Assembly (NCBI GenBank): GCA_023382715.1
Contig: JAHDWP010000002.1
Location: 1 to 64,000 of the forward strand
Source: Anaerolineae bacterium
GTDB lineage: Bacteria > Chloroflexota > Anaerolineae > Aggregatilineales > Aggregatilineaceae
Length of the DNA stretch: 64,000 bases
Direction of reading: 5' to 3'
The notes under the pieces are model-generated. The model saw only the letters and a list, made by a program, of their open reading frames with translations, searched no databases and was not told where the DNA came from. The position numbers were made by a program, and so were the translations under genes. The stretch's first letter is position 1. The number at the start of each line of letters is the position of its first letter. Positions 44,792 to 53,286 of this stretch are shown piece by piece.

Positions 44792-46093
44792 ATGTTGAGA
44801 CGCTATGGACCCAAGTTCGTCGTGCTGGTGGTGCTCATCAGCCTGCTGATCGGCGGTATTGGCACCAGCGCGGCCCAGGGGCAGGTCACGATCCGCTTCT
44901 TCCACAAATGGCCCGAGCCAGAGCACATGGACTACTACAACTGGGTCATTGAAGAGTTTGAGAAGGCGTACCCGAACATCAAGATCGAGATGGAAGCGGT
45001 TGCCGACGAGCCGTACAAGGATAAGATCCGTGTCGTGATGGCCAGTGGTGACGTGCCCGACATTTTCTTCTCGTGGGCTGGCGAGTTCTCGTGGAAGTTC
45101 GCCCGTGCCGGACGTGCTCTGCCGCTCGATGAGTACGTCTACGGCACTGACTGGGAGAACGACCTCATCATGAGCGCGACCGTGCCGTACCAGTGGGATG
45201 GCAAGTTGTACGGGCTGCCGATGCGCATCAACGCCAAGTTCATGGTCTACAACAAAGAGCACTTCGAGAAGTACGGGCTTTCCGCCCCTACCACCTGGGA
45301 TGAATTCCTGGCCGTCTGCGCGACACTGAAGGAGAACAAAGTCATCCCCATCGCCTTTGGCAACGAGTTCCCCTGGGCGTCCTCACACTACGTGGGCGAC
45401 TTCAACGCCAAGCTGGTGCCTGGGGACGTTATCGCTGCCGACTACCTGCTCCAGGGCGAAGCCGATACGCTCTTCACGCACCCCGGCTATGTCGAGGCGC
45501 TCGCCCGCTTCAAGCTGCTCAACGATGAAGGCTACTTCAACGAGGGGGCCAACGCCCTGCAGCACAGCCTGGCCCGCGCGAGCTTTATCGCGGGGCGCGC
45601 CGGAATGTTCTACATGGAACTGGAAGAGTTCCAGCAGGTTGCCGACCAGATGGGCGCGGACGCCTTTGGCTTCTTCCCCTTCCCAAGCGGAACTGGTGGC
45701 GAGGGCGACCAGAACCTGCTCACCGGTGCGCCGGACGGGTTCATGGTCTCGGCAGAGACTAAGCACCCCGAAGAGGCGATCACCTTCTTGCGCTTCATGC
45801 TCTCCCCGGAGCGTGGCGCAGAATACGTGCGGATGCTGGGCATCCCCAGCGCCGTAGCCGGCGCAGTGAATGAGGAAACTGCGCTGCCGATTGTCGTTGC
45901 GGGCGTGGAAGCCATCAACCAGGCCAGCGGCATGGCCCTGTGGCTCGACACCGACATTGATATCAGGATCGTGGAAGTCTACCTGCCCGGTATGCAGGCG
46001 CTGCTGACTGGGTCGGAGTCTCCGGAAAGCATCATGGCGAAAGTGCACGAGGCGGCGGTCAAGATTCAGGCCGAGCTTGCCCAAGAGGGCTAA
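44792..46093 (+). CDS. frlO: ABC transporter sugar/Amadori-compound-binding protein (FrlO-like)
   Basis: A 433-residue family-1 binding protein. The signal peptide is about 1-30 (FVVLVVLISLLIGGIGTSAAQG) without a lipobox. The mature sequence starts VTIRFFHKWPEPEHMDYYNW, with DIFFSWAGEFSWKFARAG, GLPMRINAKFMVYNKEHFEK and YGLSAPTTWDEFLAVC, all typical. GAGGAG precedes the ATG. It follows frlD by 126 bp and is followed by a stem-loop and two permeases, the same gene set as B. subtilis frlBONMD in another order. The FrlO name depends on this context. Confidence 0.85.
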   Translation: MLRRYGPKFVVLVVLISLLIGGIGTSAAQGQVTIRFFHKWPEPEHMDYYNWVIEEFEKAYPNIKIEMEAVADEPYKDKIRVVMASGDVPDIFFSWAGEFSWKFARAGRALPLDEYVYGTDWENDLIMSATVPYQWDGKLYGLPMRINAKFMVYNKEHFEKYGLSAPTTWDEFLAVCATLKENKVIPIAFGNEFPWASSHYVGDFNAKLVPGDVIAADYLLQGEADTLFTHPGYVEALARFKLLNDEGYFNEGANALQHSLARASFIAGRAGMFYMELEEFQQVADQMGADAFGFFPFPSGTGGEGDQNLLTGAPDGFMVSAETKHPEEAITFLRFMLSPERGAEYVRMLGIPSAVAGAVNEETALPIVVAGVEAINQASGMALWLDTDIDIRIVEVYLPGMQALLTGSESPESIMAKVHEAAVKIQAELAQEG

Positions 46094-46117
46094 CAGGCCC
46101 ATCCCTATCGTTTCTTG

Positions 46118-46146
46118 GCGGGGGGTGTTCTGCAGACACCCCCTGC
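46118..46146 (+). promoter_or_regulatory. Intercistronic stem-loop after the FrlO-like gene
   Basis: GGGGGTGT (46121-46128) pairs with ACACCCCC (46136-46143), extended outward by GGC/GCC with a bulge. It lies between SBP and permease genes, as at 27165, 32286 and 58726. Confidence 0.7.
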
Positions 46147-46171
46147 CAGCAGAGTCCTGAGGAGCCGGGCA

Positions 46172-47089
46172 ATGCCAGGGTTTGAATGGACACGCTTCAA
46201 AAGAAGCCTGACCCCTTACATGTTTCTACTGCCAGCTCTGGTGTTCATGGTCGTCTTCATCTACCAGCCGATCGTTCAGAGCTTCCGTTACAGCCTCTAC
46301 AAATGGAGCGCTTTCTCAGCCTCTGAGAGCTGGAAGTACGTCGGTCTGGACAATTACACCCGCGTGATTGAAGACGACATCTTTTACACCAGCATTGTCA
46401 ACAACATCTGGTATGCGGTGATTTCGGTGGCCGTGCAGGTATGTTTTGGCCTGGTTCTGGCCGCCCTGCTTGAATCGCAGATTCTCCCCCGCCTGTACAA
46501 TCTTGTCTTTCGTACAGCTTTGTTCCTCCCTTCGGTGCTGGCCGTCACGATTGTGGGCATCACCTGGCAGCTTGTGTACAGCCCGGCGACGGGCTTGATC
46601 AACCAACTGCTGGAGTATGCCGGGCTGGAGGCATTCAAGCGCACCTGGCTGGGGGAGGAGGGAACAGCGATTTTCGCCATTATTGGCGTGTCGCAATGGC
46701 AGTGGACGGGCTACATCATGATCCTGTTTGTGGTGGCCATCCAGGCAATCCCCCACGAGTTGTACGAGGCTGCCCGCATTGACGGCGCCAATGGCATCCA
46801 GCAGTTCTTTCACATCACGGTGCCCGGTGTGCGCCAGACTTTCCTGGTGATGTCCACCATCACCGTCATTGGCGCATTTCAGGTATTCGATATTGTGTGG
46901 GTGATGACGGCCGGCGGGCCCAACCACGCCAGCGAGACGTTGGGCAACTATCTTTACCGGGTTGGGTTCCGCAATGACGAGATGGGATACGCTTCGGCGC
47001 TGGCGACGGTGATGTTCCTGATCACGTTTGTGCTGTCGTTTGTCCAACTCCGCTTGGGCGGTGGCATTCAGCAGCAGGAGGCCCACTGA
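46172..47089 (+). CDS. frlN: ABC transporter permease (MalF-type, FrlN-like)
   Basis: A 305-residue permease. From ATG 46172 (preceded by GAGGAG) it begins with a membrane segment (LTPYMFLLPALVFMVVFIYQ). The EAA loop is LYEAARIDGANGIQQFFHIT, followed by FDIVWVMTAGGPNHASETLG and a final segment. It forms the channel with the next protein. The stop is one base before the next ATG, so the permeases are translationally coupled. No ATPase gene is in the cluster; a shared MsmX-like ATPase would be needed, as in B. subtilis. Confidence 0.9.
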   Translation: MPGFEWTRFKRSLTPYMFLLPALVFMVVFIYQPIVQSFRYSLYKWSAFSASESWKYVGLDNYTRVIEDDIFYTSIVNNIWYAVISVAVQVCFGLVLAALLESQILPRLYNLVFRTALFLPSVLAVTIVGITWQLVYSPATGLINQLLEYAGLEAFKRTWLGEEGTAIFAIIGVSQWQWTGYIMILFVVAIQAIPHELYEAARIDGANGIQQFFHITVPGVRQTFLVMSTITVIGAFQVFDIVWVMTAGGPNHASETLGNYLYRVGFRNDEMGYASALATVMFLITFVLSFVQLRLGGGIQQQEAH

Positions 47090-47090
47090 G

Positions 47091-47972
47091 ATGGCTAGAC
47101 TTCAACATGCAGGGCGCCGCGCCGCGCGCCAGCCGCTCGACCGGTATCGAGCCAGACAGTTGTTCACGCAGTTGATCGTGCTGAGCCTGTTCGTGGTGCT
47201 CACAGTGATTGCTATTTATCCCATGATCTGGGTTGTCACCAATTCCCTCAAAAGCGATGTCGATCTGTTCGAACAAACCTGGGCGTTTCCCAAAGAGCCG
47301 CGCTGGCAAAACTACGAGCGCGCGTGGCAGTTTGGCATCGGCAGGTACATCATCAACAGCGTGATCGTGACGGCAGCCAGCGTCGTGGGCACTGCGATCA
47401 TCAGCACCATGGCCGCCTACGCCCTGGCGCGCTACAGATTTCGCGGCCAGACCTTTCTGCTCTTCTTCATCCTGGGCGGCCTGATGCTCGCCCCGCAGGT
47501 CACCCTGATTCCGCTGTTTCGCACCCTGGTGAAGCTGGGTATCTACAATACCTACCTGGCACTGATCCTGCCCTACATCGCGTTTGGCATTCCGTTCTCC
47601 ACCTTCCTCATCCGCGCTTATGTCATGGGGCTGCCCAGAGAACTGGAAGAGGCGGCTTTCATTGACGGCGCGGGGCCGTGGGGCGTATTCCTGCGGGTGA
47701 TCGTCCCGCTCAGCCGCCCCGTCATCGCCTCGGCCATGGTCATCGAGGCCATGCGCGCCTGGAACGAGTTCATGTTCGCCCTGACCTTCATTGAGTCGGA
47801 CAAGCTGCGGACGCTCACGATTGGTATTTCGGCGTTCCAGAGCACGCTGCGCGCGGAGTACACGGTGGTGATGGCCGGCCTGGCCATTGCGGCGATCCCG
47901 ATGATCCTGGTCTTCCTGATCGCCCAGGGGCAGCTCATCCGGGGCCTGACGGCGGGGAGTCTCAAGGGATAG
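47091..47972 (+). CDS. frlM: ABC transporter permease (MalG-type, FrlM-like)
   Basis: A 293-residue permease. ATG 47091 is chosen from its spacing to GGAGG in the end of the preceding gene. Features are LIVLSLFVVLTVIAIYPMIW, the LARYRFRGQTFLLFFIL segment, EAA loop ELEEAAFIDGAGPWGVFLRV, and the C-terminus GQLIRGLTAGSLKG. It is last in the frl-like operon; two hairpins follow, the second a true terminator. Confidence 0.9.
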   Translation: MARLQHAGRRAARQPLDRYRARQLFTQLIVLSLFVVLTVIAIYPMIWVVTNSLKSDVDLFEQTWAFPKEPRWQNYERAWQFGIGRYIINSVIVTAASVVGTAIISTMAAYALARYRFRGQTFLLFFILGGLMLAPQVTLIPLFRTLVKLGIYNTYLALILPYIAFGIPFSTFLIRAYVMGLPRELEEAAFIDGAGPWGVFLRVIVPLSRPVIASAMVIEAMRAWNEFMFALTFIESDKLRTLTIGISAFQSTLRAEYTVVMAGLAIAAIPMILVFLIAQGQLIRGLTAGSLKG

Positions 47973-47980
47973 AAAGCATC

Positions 47981-48004
47981 ATGCCTCGAAATGACTCGAG
48001 GCAT
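47981..48004. terminator. Stem-loop downstream of the frl-like operon
   Basis: ATGCCTCGA (47981-47989) pairs with TCGAGGCAT (47996-48004), nine perfect pairs, eight bases after the stop. No T tract. Confidence 0.5.
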
Positions 48005-48099
48005 GCCTGCATCCTGTGCCCGGCAGAATGGGGTGACGTGGTATAGTAGCAGCCAACTGAACAATCTCGCAGAAGCTGTCCCCAAGCGAGAGTTGACCT

Positions 48100-48122
48100 G
48101 ACCCCAGACTCTGGGGTCTTTT
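48100..48122 (+). terminator. Intrinsic terminator downstream of the frl-like operon
   Basis: GACCCCAG (48100-48107), loop ACT, CTGGGGTC (48111-48118), then TTTT. Perfect stem. Confidence 0.85.
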
Positions 48123-48476
48123 GTGCCTTCTCCCTTAGGTTCTCCTTCGGTAGTGACATGCGACTATCTCCAACCGCCGGGGGGAAATACCGGAGCGAGG
48201 AGAATCTTCCGAACGGAAAAGTGCTGATCAGCCAGCCCCAAGACCAGCGGCGCCGCTGGCATTCACGCGCCCTTCTCCTGCCCGGTGGGAGACAGCCTCG
48301 CCTCGCTGTCGGAAAACCTAAACGACTCTGTTTGCAGTTAAAAAGACACGCAGCTTATGTTCAGCCGTCCTGCCACCCTAATCGAAGTCTAGCTGCCGTT
48401 CAAGGTCCTCGGAGTCCAGAGCCAGTGCGAACGCGGCGGAACTGCGCGTGCGGCTGGCCACGAGGCGATCACACGG
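48123..48476. other. Gene-free stretch between terminator and MITE
   Basis: About 350 bp with no credible reading frame. A block GGGAGACAGCCTCGCCT near 48288-48304 is also found near 30378-30394 (GGAGACAGCCTCGCCT), so both are probably remnants of the same dispersed or mobile sequence. Confidence 0.35.
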
Positions 48477-48607
48477 GGGTGCATTCCAAATTGGGGGCAG
48501 AATTGAATTCGCTAGGGGCAGATAAGCACCGGACCGAAAGAAGGCGGCCCTAAACTTGACGCATTTTCCCCTGATTTGGAAACTCGCCCCAGATTTGGAA
48601 TGCACCC
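48477..48607. repeat. MITE-like repeat, copy 1 (131 bp)
   Basis: The terminal inverted repeat starts GGGTGCATTCCAAATT at 48477 and ends with TTTGGAATGCACCC at 48607. It is nearly identical along its length to 56262-56392 and encodes nothing. Confidence 0.85.
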
Positions 48608-48722
48608 GCCCTCCCTTCCGCACTGGACGCGAACGGAAAAGCGCACTACACTTGGACACAGACGCCGCCTGCTGCGAAAATCGAGGGAGACCGGGCAGCA
48701 TTGTCTTGAGGGAGAGCGCGCA

Positions 48723-49859
48723 ATGGTGATCTGGCCCTTGCCCCGCATCACATTCCAGGAATTGAGCCTGGTCGAGGAGACTCGGCGCGCGGCGCTGCTC
48801 ACCAGCGCCGAAGCGTGGCCGGTAGTCAGCGATTATCTGGCGTTGCCGGTGTTAATCCAGGCGGAACCGTCGCGCTATGATCGTGAGTTGTTCGAGTACC
48901 TGGCCGAGAATTTGCCCAGCGCGGTTGAAGTGGTCTATGCGGTGGGGGGTGGCGCGCCTTTGGAAGCGGCCAAAGTGGTCGCGGCGCGCAATCGCGTCCC
49001 GCTCATCGTCGTGCCGCTGGCGCTGGACAGCACGGCCATGCTCGCGCCTTACGCCGTCGCCAGCGAGCCGGTCGCCGACCGCCAGCGCCGCGTCCGTCTC
49101 AGCGCCGCCCCTGCCGCCGAAGTGCTGCTGGACTGGGATGTGATCCTGAGCGCGCCGGAGTCTGTGCGTGGGGCGGGCATTGCCGAGATGCTGGGCATCG
49201 TCACCGGCCTGCTGGACTGGCGCTATGCTGCGCAGCGCGGCAAAAATCCGCGCGCCGAGCGCTTCCAGCCCTGGGCCGCCGGCGTGACGACCGATCTCGC
49301 CAAGCAGGCGATCAAGAGCGCGACGGCCATCGGCCAGGGCGATCGTGAGGCGCTGCAAACACTGCTCAGCCTGATGATGGTGGCGGTGCAGATGGGCAAC
49401 TTGCTCGGCCACACGCGCGCCCTGCAGGGCGGCGAGCACCATCTGGCCGACATCCTGTCCGCCACGAGCAACCCCGCCACGCCGCGCGCTGAGTTGTTGG
49501 GGACGTGCGTGCTGTTCTGCGCCGCGCTGCACGGCCAGGACCCGGCTCCGCTGCGCGATGCGCTGAACGGGGCGGGCGTTCGGCTGGATCAGATTCGCGC
49601 GACCGATTTCAACCTGCTGCTCAGCGCGCTCAGCACGCACCTGGCCGATCACGGTTTCCCCTACACCATCCTCAACGATCTGGATCTCGCGGCGGACGAG
49701 GTGGCGCTGGCGCTGGACGCCGCCGGGCTGACCCTGCTCACCGAGACGTGGGCCGTGCCCGCCGGGGATGCCTCGGCGCGGCAGCCCGCACCAGGCGAAA
49801 GAGCCGCCCGACCAGCCCGGTCCACGACCGCCACCGCCGCCGATACGCCCTCGGACTGA
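48723..49859 (+). CDS. Glycerol-1-phosphate-dehydrogenase-like protein (iron-containing alcohol dehydrogenase superfamily)
   Basis: A 378-residue protein of the G1PDH/AraM/dehydroquinate-synthase-like superfamily, which reduces dihydroxyacetone phosphate to sn-glycerol 1-phosphate in characterised members. The nucleotide-binding segment is YAVGGGAPLEAAKVVAARNR followed by VPLIVVPLALDSTAML. Metal-ligand positions may be the Asp of VRGAGIAEMLGIVTG-LLDW and the His pair of LQGGEHHLADIL. The match to family motifs is partial, so the enzyme may have another substrate or be inactive. ATG 48723 has GGGAGA upstream, whereas an earlier frame would begin in the MITE. The C-terminal 30 residues are low-complexity. 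Confidence 0.65.
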   Translation: MVIWPLPRITFQELSLVEETRRAALLTSAEAWPVVSDYLALPVLIQAEPSRYDRELFEYLAENLPSAVEVVYAVGGGAPLEAAKVVAARNRVPLIVVPLALDSTAMLAPYAVASEPVADRQRRVRLSAAPAAEVLLDWDVILSAPESVRGAGIAEMLGIVTGLLDWRYAAQRGKNPRAERFQPWAAGVTTDLAKQAIKSATAIGQGDREALQTLLSLMMVAVQMGNLLGHTRALQGGEHHLADILSATSNPATPRAELLGTCVLFCAALHGQDPAPLRDALNGAGVRLDQIRATDFNLLLSALSTHLADHGFPYTILNDLDLAADEVALALDAAGLTLLTETWAVPAGDASARQPAPGERAARPARSTTATAADTPSD

Positions 49860-49942
49860 GAGCAGCGGGGCGCAGACCTCATCCCCTGGCGCGCCAGAGC
49901 GAATGAGCATACAGTCTGGCCTGGTCCAGCCCCCATCCCCGG

Positions 49943-50032
49943 CCCTTCCCCCACGAGGGGGGAAGGGAGCAGAGCGCCGGCCTTAAGCCCCTTCCTCCTT
50001 GCGGGGGAGGCTTGGGGTGGGGGAGACAGCAA
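49943..50032. repeat. REP-like GC hairpins
   Basis: CCCTTCCCCC (49943-49952) pairs with GGGGGAAGGG (49958-49967). A second imperfect hairpin of related sequence follows at about 49984-50016. Similar C-rich hairpins occur near 41545-41580, 55022-55070 and 58857-58890. The 49860-50135 gap has no gene. Confidence 0.55.
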
Positions 50033-50135
50033 GCAACTGCCGGCGGACTCCCGCCCTGATGTGCTGGTGCGCTTGGGCGATGCAGGGGCGTATCGCGATA
50101 CGCCCCTGCGCCGCGTACTTCTGCCCACACAGAAA

Positions 50136-50936
50136 CTACCTCTTGCTGGCCACCCCGCCGCGCTCCAGCACGTAGACCAGGCCGGGCGTGCCCGGATTGT
50201 AGGGTGCGTCGGCGCACCCGTTGCGCCGGCCCACCACGGCCAGCCCCACTTCGGCGAAGAGCTGCTCCATCTCCGACACAGTGGGCCACCAGACCTGCTG
50301 GCGGTATTCGCGCCGGTGATGCGCGGGGCCAAAGACGACGGCCTGCTGATGGGCGATGCGCCGCTGTGTGTCGAAGTGCTCGCGGTAGATGATCGCGCCG
50401 CCCTGCCACTCGTCCCAACGCTGGGTGCGCGCGGGTAGCTCCGGCTGCCAGTCTTCGCTGCCGAAGAGCAGCCGCCCGCCAGGGCGCAGCAGCCCGGCTA
50501 CGCGCCCCAGGGCATTGCGCGCGCTGGGACGGTCGGGGAACCAGGTCAGTAGATTGCCACAGAACTGGACGATGGCGTCGAACGGCCCGCGCAGCGGCGG
50601 GCGCGCGAGATCGCCTTCCACCCAGTCAACGGTCAGTTCGCGTCGCCGGGCGTGGTAGCGGGCGAGCGCCAGCAGCTCGTGCGACAGGTCCAGCCCGGTC
50701 ACGCGCATGCCGCGCGCGGCCAGGGGCAGGCTATGCCGCCCCCAGCCGCAGCCCAGGTCGAGCAGACGGTCACCTGCCGCCAACCGCAGGTGGATGGCGG
50801 CGAACCGCACTTCCTCTTCTGTGTGATGTGCCCATGCCGCCGGAGCATCGCCGGTCATCATGCGGCGGGCCAGCCCCGCCGCCATCTGGCGATTCCAGGC
50901 AAGGTTGTCACGATAAGTGAGTCCGGGTGCATGCAT
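50136..50936 (-). CDS. Class I SAM-dependent methyltransferase
   Basis: A 266-residue methyltransferase. SAM motif I is LLDLGCGWGRHSLPLAARG, motif II region VTGLDLSHELLALAR ends with the ribose-binding acidic residue, and the segment WVEGDLARPPLRGPFDAIVQ contains motif III/IV. The second half has no recognisable specificity domain. It is the last gene of a minus-strand unit with an ABC-2 exporter, 40 bp after the permease. A small-molecule or self-resistance methylation linked to export is possible but unproven. The start is approximate because the nearest GGAG is 13 bases away. Confidence 0.85.
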   Translation of the reverse strand: MHAPGLTYRDNLAWNRQMAAGLARRMMTGDAPAAWAHHTEEEVRFAAIHLRLAAGDRLLDLGCGWGRHSLPLAARGMRVTGLDLSHELLALARYHARRRELTVDWVEGDLARPPLRGPFDAIVQFCGNLLTWFPDRPSARNALGRVAGLLRPGGRLLFGSEDWQPELPARTQRWDEWQGGAIIYREHFDTQRRIAHQQAVVFGPAHHRREYRQQVWWPTVSEMEQLFAEVGLAVVGRRNGCADAPYNPGTPGLVYVLERGGVASKR

Positions 50937-50976
50937 TAACTAGAGACTCCTTTTCGGCGCACGGGCAGCGCGGCTG

Positions 50977-51807
50977 TCAGCCGTTGCGCTTCAGCTTGCC
51001 CGTGCGCTTGGTGTACTTCTCCGCGCGCTGGAACAGGTAAATGCCCAGCGGCAGCATGATCAGGCCCATGATCAGCAGGGGCCACACGTAACTCAGCGGG
51101 TCGGCGGTCGCCGTATTGGGCAGCAGCGCCGCCCGCATCCCTTCCAGCACATACGTTGCCGGCGAGATCTTCGCCAGAACTTGCAGCCAGCCCGGCAGCA
51201 CGCTGACCGGGTAGTAGATGCCCGACACGAGCAGAAAGAACGCCTGCACGATGTTGGTCATCTGCGCACCGCGCTCCGGGTAGAGCAGCGGCAGGATGGA
51301 CGCCACCACGCCGATGCCGACGAAGGACAGGCTGCCCACCAGCAGGATCACGGTCGCAGCGGCGAGATCGGCGTCGGCGAAGCTGAGATCGAAGAACCCG
51401 GCGACGACCACGCCAATGATCACGGTGAAGAGCAGGCTGTAGACGATGGCGAAGATCGTCTGGCCGATCATCTGGTTGAAGCGGTGCACCGGGGCCATGA
51501 AGGTGTACTCGATGGTGCCTTCCCACCGCTCCCAGGCGATCATCTCGCTGATGTTGTTGAAGATGCTGGCCAGAAAGCGCCAGACCAGCGTCCCGATCAG
51601 CAGGTAGGTGATCAGGAAGTTGGTGTCAATCTGCGTCTCACCGGTGATCTCGGCGGCACCAGCGCCGATGAATGTCACCGAGAGCGAGTTGGCGATGGAG
51701 TAGGCCAGCCAGACGACTTCCCACCCCCAGTAGCGTTTGACCAGGTTGAAGTTGCGCGCCACGAATGCGTAGGACTGGCGCATCTCCAGTTGAATGCCCT
51801 TAATCAC
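50977..51807 (-). CDS. ABC-2 type exporter permease
   Basis: A 276-residue membrane protein with six segments, e.g. FLITYLLIGTLVWRFLASIF, TIFAIVYSLLFTVIIGVVVA, and a final PLLIMGLIMLPLGIYLFQRA. The layout IISFSY-like YPVSVLPGWLQVLAKISPAT before the last helices is typical of ABC-2/DrrB-like permeases. Start is GTG 51807 with AGGAGG at good spacing. It pairs with the ATPase encoded just upstream. Such pairs export drugs, lipids or polysaccharides. Confidence 0.9.
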   Translation of the reverse strand: MIKGIQLEMRQSYAFVARNFNLVKRYWGWEVVWLAYSIANSLSVTFIGAGAAEITGETQIDTNFLITYLLIGTLVWRFLASIFNNISEMIAWERWEGTIEYTFMAPVHRFNQMIGQTIFAIVYSLLFTVIIGVVVAGFFDLSFADADLAAATVILLVGSLSFVGIGVVASILPLLYPERGAQMTNIVQAFFLLVSGIYYPVSVLPGWLQVLAKISPATYVLEGMRAALLPNTATADPLSYVWPLLIMGLIMLPLGIYLFQRAEKYTKRTGKLKRNG

Positions 51808-51825
51808 GGTTGCCTCCTGCGAAAA

Positions 51826-51864
51826 CGGTTGTCAGTGGTCGGTTGTCGGTATCAGTGATCGGTC
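51826..51864 (-). repeat. CA-rich degenerate short repeats upstream of the ABC-2 permease
   Basis: Read in the gene sense, the block contains CACTGATACCGACAACCGAC and CACTGACAACCG, repeats of an ACTGA/CAACCGA type. Similar blocks precede genes at 59019 and 62036. Confidence 0.5.
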
Positions 51865-51982
51865 GAAGCGCTGCTCGGCTGCGCCCGTCGCAGAGCGTAT
51901 GCCATACGCCCCTGCGAAGTCGGGCGTCCTGCCCATCCCCACCGGACCACTGAAGACCGATCACTGCTTGTTTCTCCTCACG

Positions 51983-52933
51983 CTACGACAGCACTTTCTC
52001 CGGCTCGAAGTCCGTCACATCGTCCTTCTCGACCAGCTCCTTGCCGGTGAGGGCCATGAAGACCTCTTCCAGCGTCGGCTCGTGGCCGTTGCGCCGGATG
52101 CGCCGCTTGAGGCCCTCTGGCGTGTCGAGGGCGGCGATCCGGCCATCGTCGAGGATGGCGATGCGATCGCACAGCGCGTCGGCCTCGTTCATGTCATGCG
52201 TGGTGATGACGATGGTTGCGTCGTGTGTGTCGCGCAGCTCGTTGACGAACGCCTGCACTTCCAGCTTCGAGCGCGGGTCCAGGCCGGTGGTCGGCTCGTC
52301 GAGCAGCAGCAGCACCGGCTGCGTCAGGAAAGCGCGGGCAATGGCCACCTTCTGCTGCATCCCCCGGCTCATGTCCTCCATCGGGCTGGTGTAGCTGCTC
52401 TCGCGCAGCCCCAGCCGCCCCAGGATCTCGCGGGCTTTGCGGTCGGCTTCCTTGCCAGAGACGCCGTACAGCCGCGCCCCGTAGAGCAGGTTCTCCTTGG
52501 GGCTGAGCTTCTTGAAGAAGGCCGCCTCTACTGATACGCGGTTGATCAGCCGCTTGACGGCCATCTCGTCGCGTTCCACATCCAGCCCGAAGACGGTGAT
52601 CGCCCCTTCGTCTGGCAGCAGCAGCGTGGAGAGCAGGCGGATCAGCGTGGACTTGCCCGACCCGTTCGGCCCCAGCACGCCGAAGATTTCGCGGCGATAG
52701 ACGCTGAACGAGACATCCGACACGGCGGTGACCAGTTCCTTGCCACGCCGGGCCTTGAGCCTGGGCGGGGTGTCGTGGCCGTTGGCCGACTGTCCGTTTG
52801 CCGCATGATTGCTGGTCGCCTTGTGGCTGCCAGCCCAGCGCCGCCACCAGGGGTCGGCGGCGACATTGAAGCGCTTGACGACGTGCTCGACGACGAGCGC
52901 CGCTTCCTGCGTGGGGGTGGAGTATTCCAGCAT
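51983..52933 (-). CDS. ABC-2 type exporter ATPase
   Basis: A 316-residue ATPase with Walker A GPNGSGKST, Q-loop region NRVSVEAAFFKKLSPKENLL, signature MSRGMQQKVAIARAFL, Walker B VLLLLDEPTTGLDPRS, and the H-loop TTHDMNEADALCD. An unusual linker of about 40 residues rich in Asn, His and Lys (SHKATSNHAANGQSANGHD) is inserted between the first strand and Walker A. ATG 52933 has AAGGA seven bases upstream; the frame upstream is not conserved. It is first protein gene after a leader with tandem terminators, so expression is probably attenuated. Confidence 0.92.
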   Translation of the reverse strand: MLEYSTPTQEAALVVEHVVKRFNVAADPWWRRWAGSHKATSNHAANGQSANGHDTPPRLKARRGKELVTAVSDVSFSVYRREIFGVLGPNGSGKSTLIRLLSTLLLPDEGAITVFGLDVERDEMAVKRLINRVSVEAAFFKKLSPKENLLYGARLYGVSGKEADRKAREILGRLGLRESSYTSPMEDMSRGMQQKVAIARAFLTQPVLLLLDEPTTGLDPRSKLEVQAFVNELRDTHDATIVITTHDMNEADALCDRIAILDDGRIAALDTPEGLKRRIRRNGHEPTLEEVFMALTGKELVEKDDVTDFEPEKVLS

Positions 52934-53008
52934 GGTGATATCCTTAGTCGTGCGTTGGTAATGCTCTGCTTTCGGCGTGAGAAAAGCGGTTTCGGGCCTG
53001 TGCTGCCG

Positions 53009-53042
53009 CACAAAAAAGCCGCGAGCTGGGTGCCCGCGGCTT
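53009..53042 (-). terminator. Terminator 2 in the ABC-exporter leader
   Basis: On the minus strand AAGCCGCG (53042 to 53035) pairs with CGCGGCTT (53023 to 53016), followed by a run of T from the A6 at 53012-53017. It lies between promoter and ATPase gene. Confidence 0.75.
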
Positions 53043-53080
53043 GAATGGCCGGCGACGGACTCGTTGGACGAGTCATCGCA

Positions 53081-53108
53081 AAAGAAACCGCGGGCATTGC
53101 GCCCGCGG
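53081..53108 (-). terminator. Terminator 1 in the ABC-exporter leader
   Basis: On the minus strand CCGCGGGC (53108 to 53101) pairs with GCCCGCGG (53095 to 53088) and is followed by TTTCTTTT. It shares stem sequence with terminator 2; a small GACTCGT/ACGAGTC hairpin precedes each, indicating a duplicated module. Confidence 0.75.
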
Positions 53109-53136
53109 CCAGAGTCCCTCGTTCAGACGAGTTTCC

Positions 53137-53223
53137 TTAGCGGCAAACAGGCGCAATACGGCAAGGTATGTTTCCGGTGGAAACGTTACCCATGCGAGTG
53201 CGGATGAGGGTGTGATTCGCCAT
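53137..53223 (-). CDS. Putative leader peptide (28 residues) of the ABC exporter
   Basis: From ATG 53223 the frame encodes 28 residues ending NIPCRIAPVCR and stops at 53137, about 30 bp before terminator 1. AAGG lies about seven bases upstream of the ATG. A second overlapping option starts at 53245, almost at the predicted transcription start, and encodes a 19-residue His-rich peptide (MKGAKAHHGESHPHPHSHG). Either could serve in ribosome-mediated attenuation. Neither is proved to be translated. Confidence 0.4.
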   Translation of the reverse strand: MANHTLIRTRMGNVSTGNIPCRIAPVCR

Positions 53224-53256
53224 GATGCGCCTTTGCTCCTTTCATAGGATGCGGGC

Positions 53257-53286
53257 AGTATAGCACGAGCGGCGCGAGATTGTCAA
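53257..53286 (-). promoter_or_regulatory. Sigma70-type promoter of the ABC-exporter leader
   Basis: On the minus strand a perfect TTGACA (53286 to 53281), 18-bp spacer and TATACT (53262 to 53257). It faces the leader peptide, both terminators and the exporter genes. No other gene is found in 53287-53560. Confidence 0.8.

Noticed and set aside
53016-53108. T-box riboswitch
   Set aside because: The terminator stems CCGCGGGC/GCCCGCGG recall T-box terminators, but the leader is too short for stem I and I see no specifier loop or conserved GGGTGGNACCGCG sequence.
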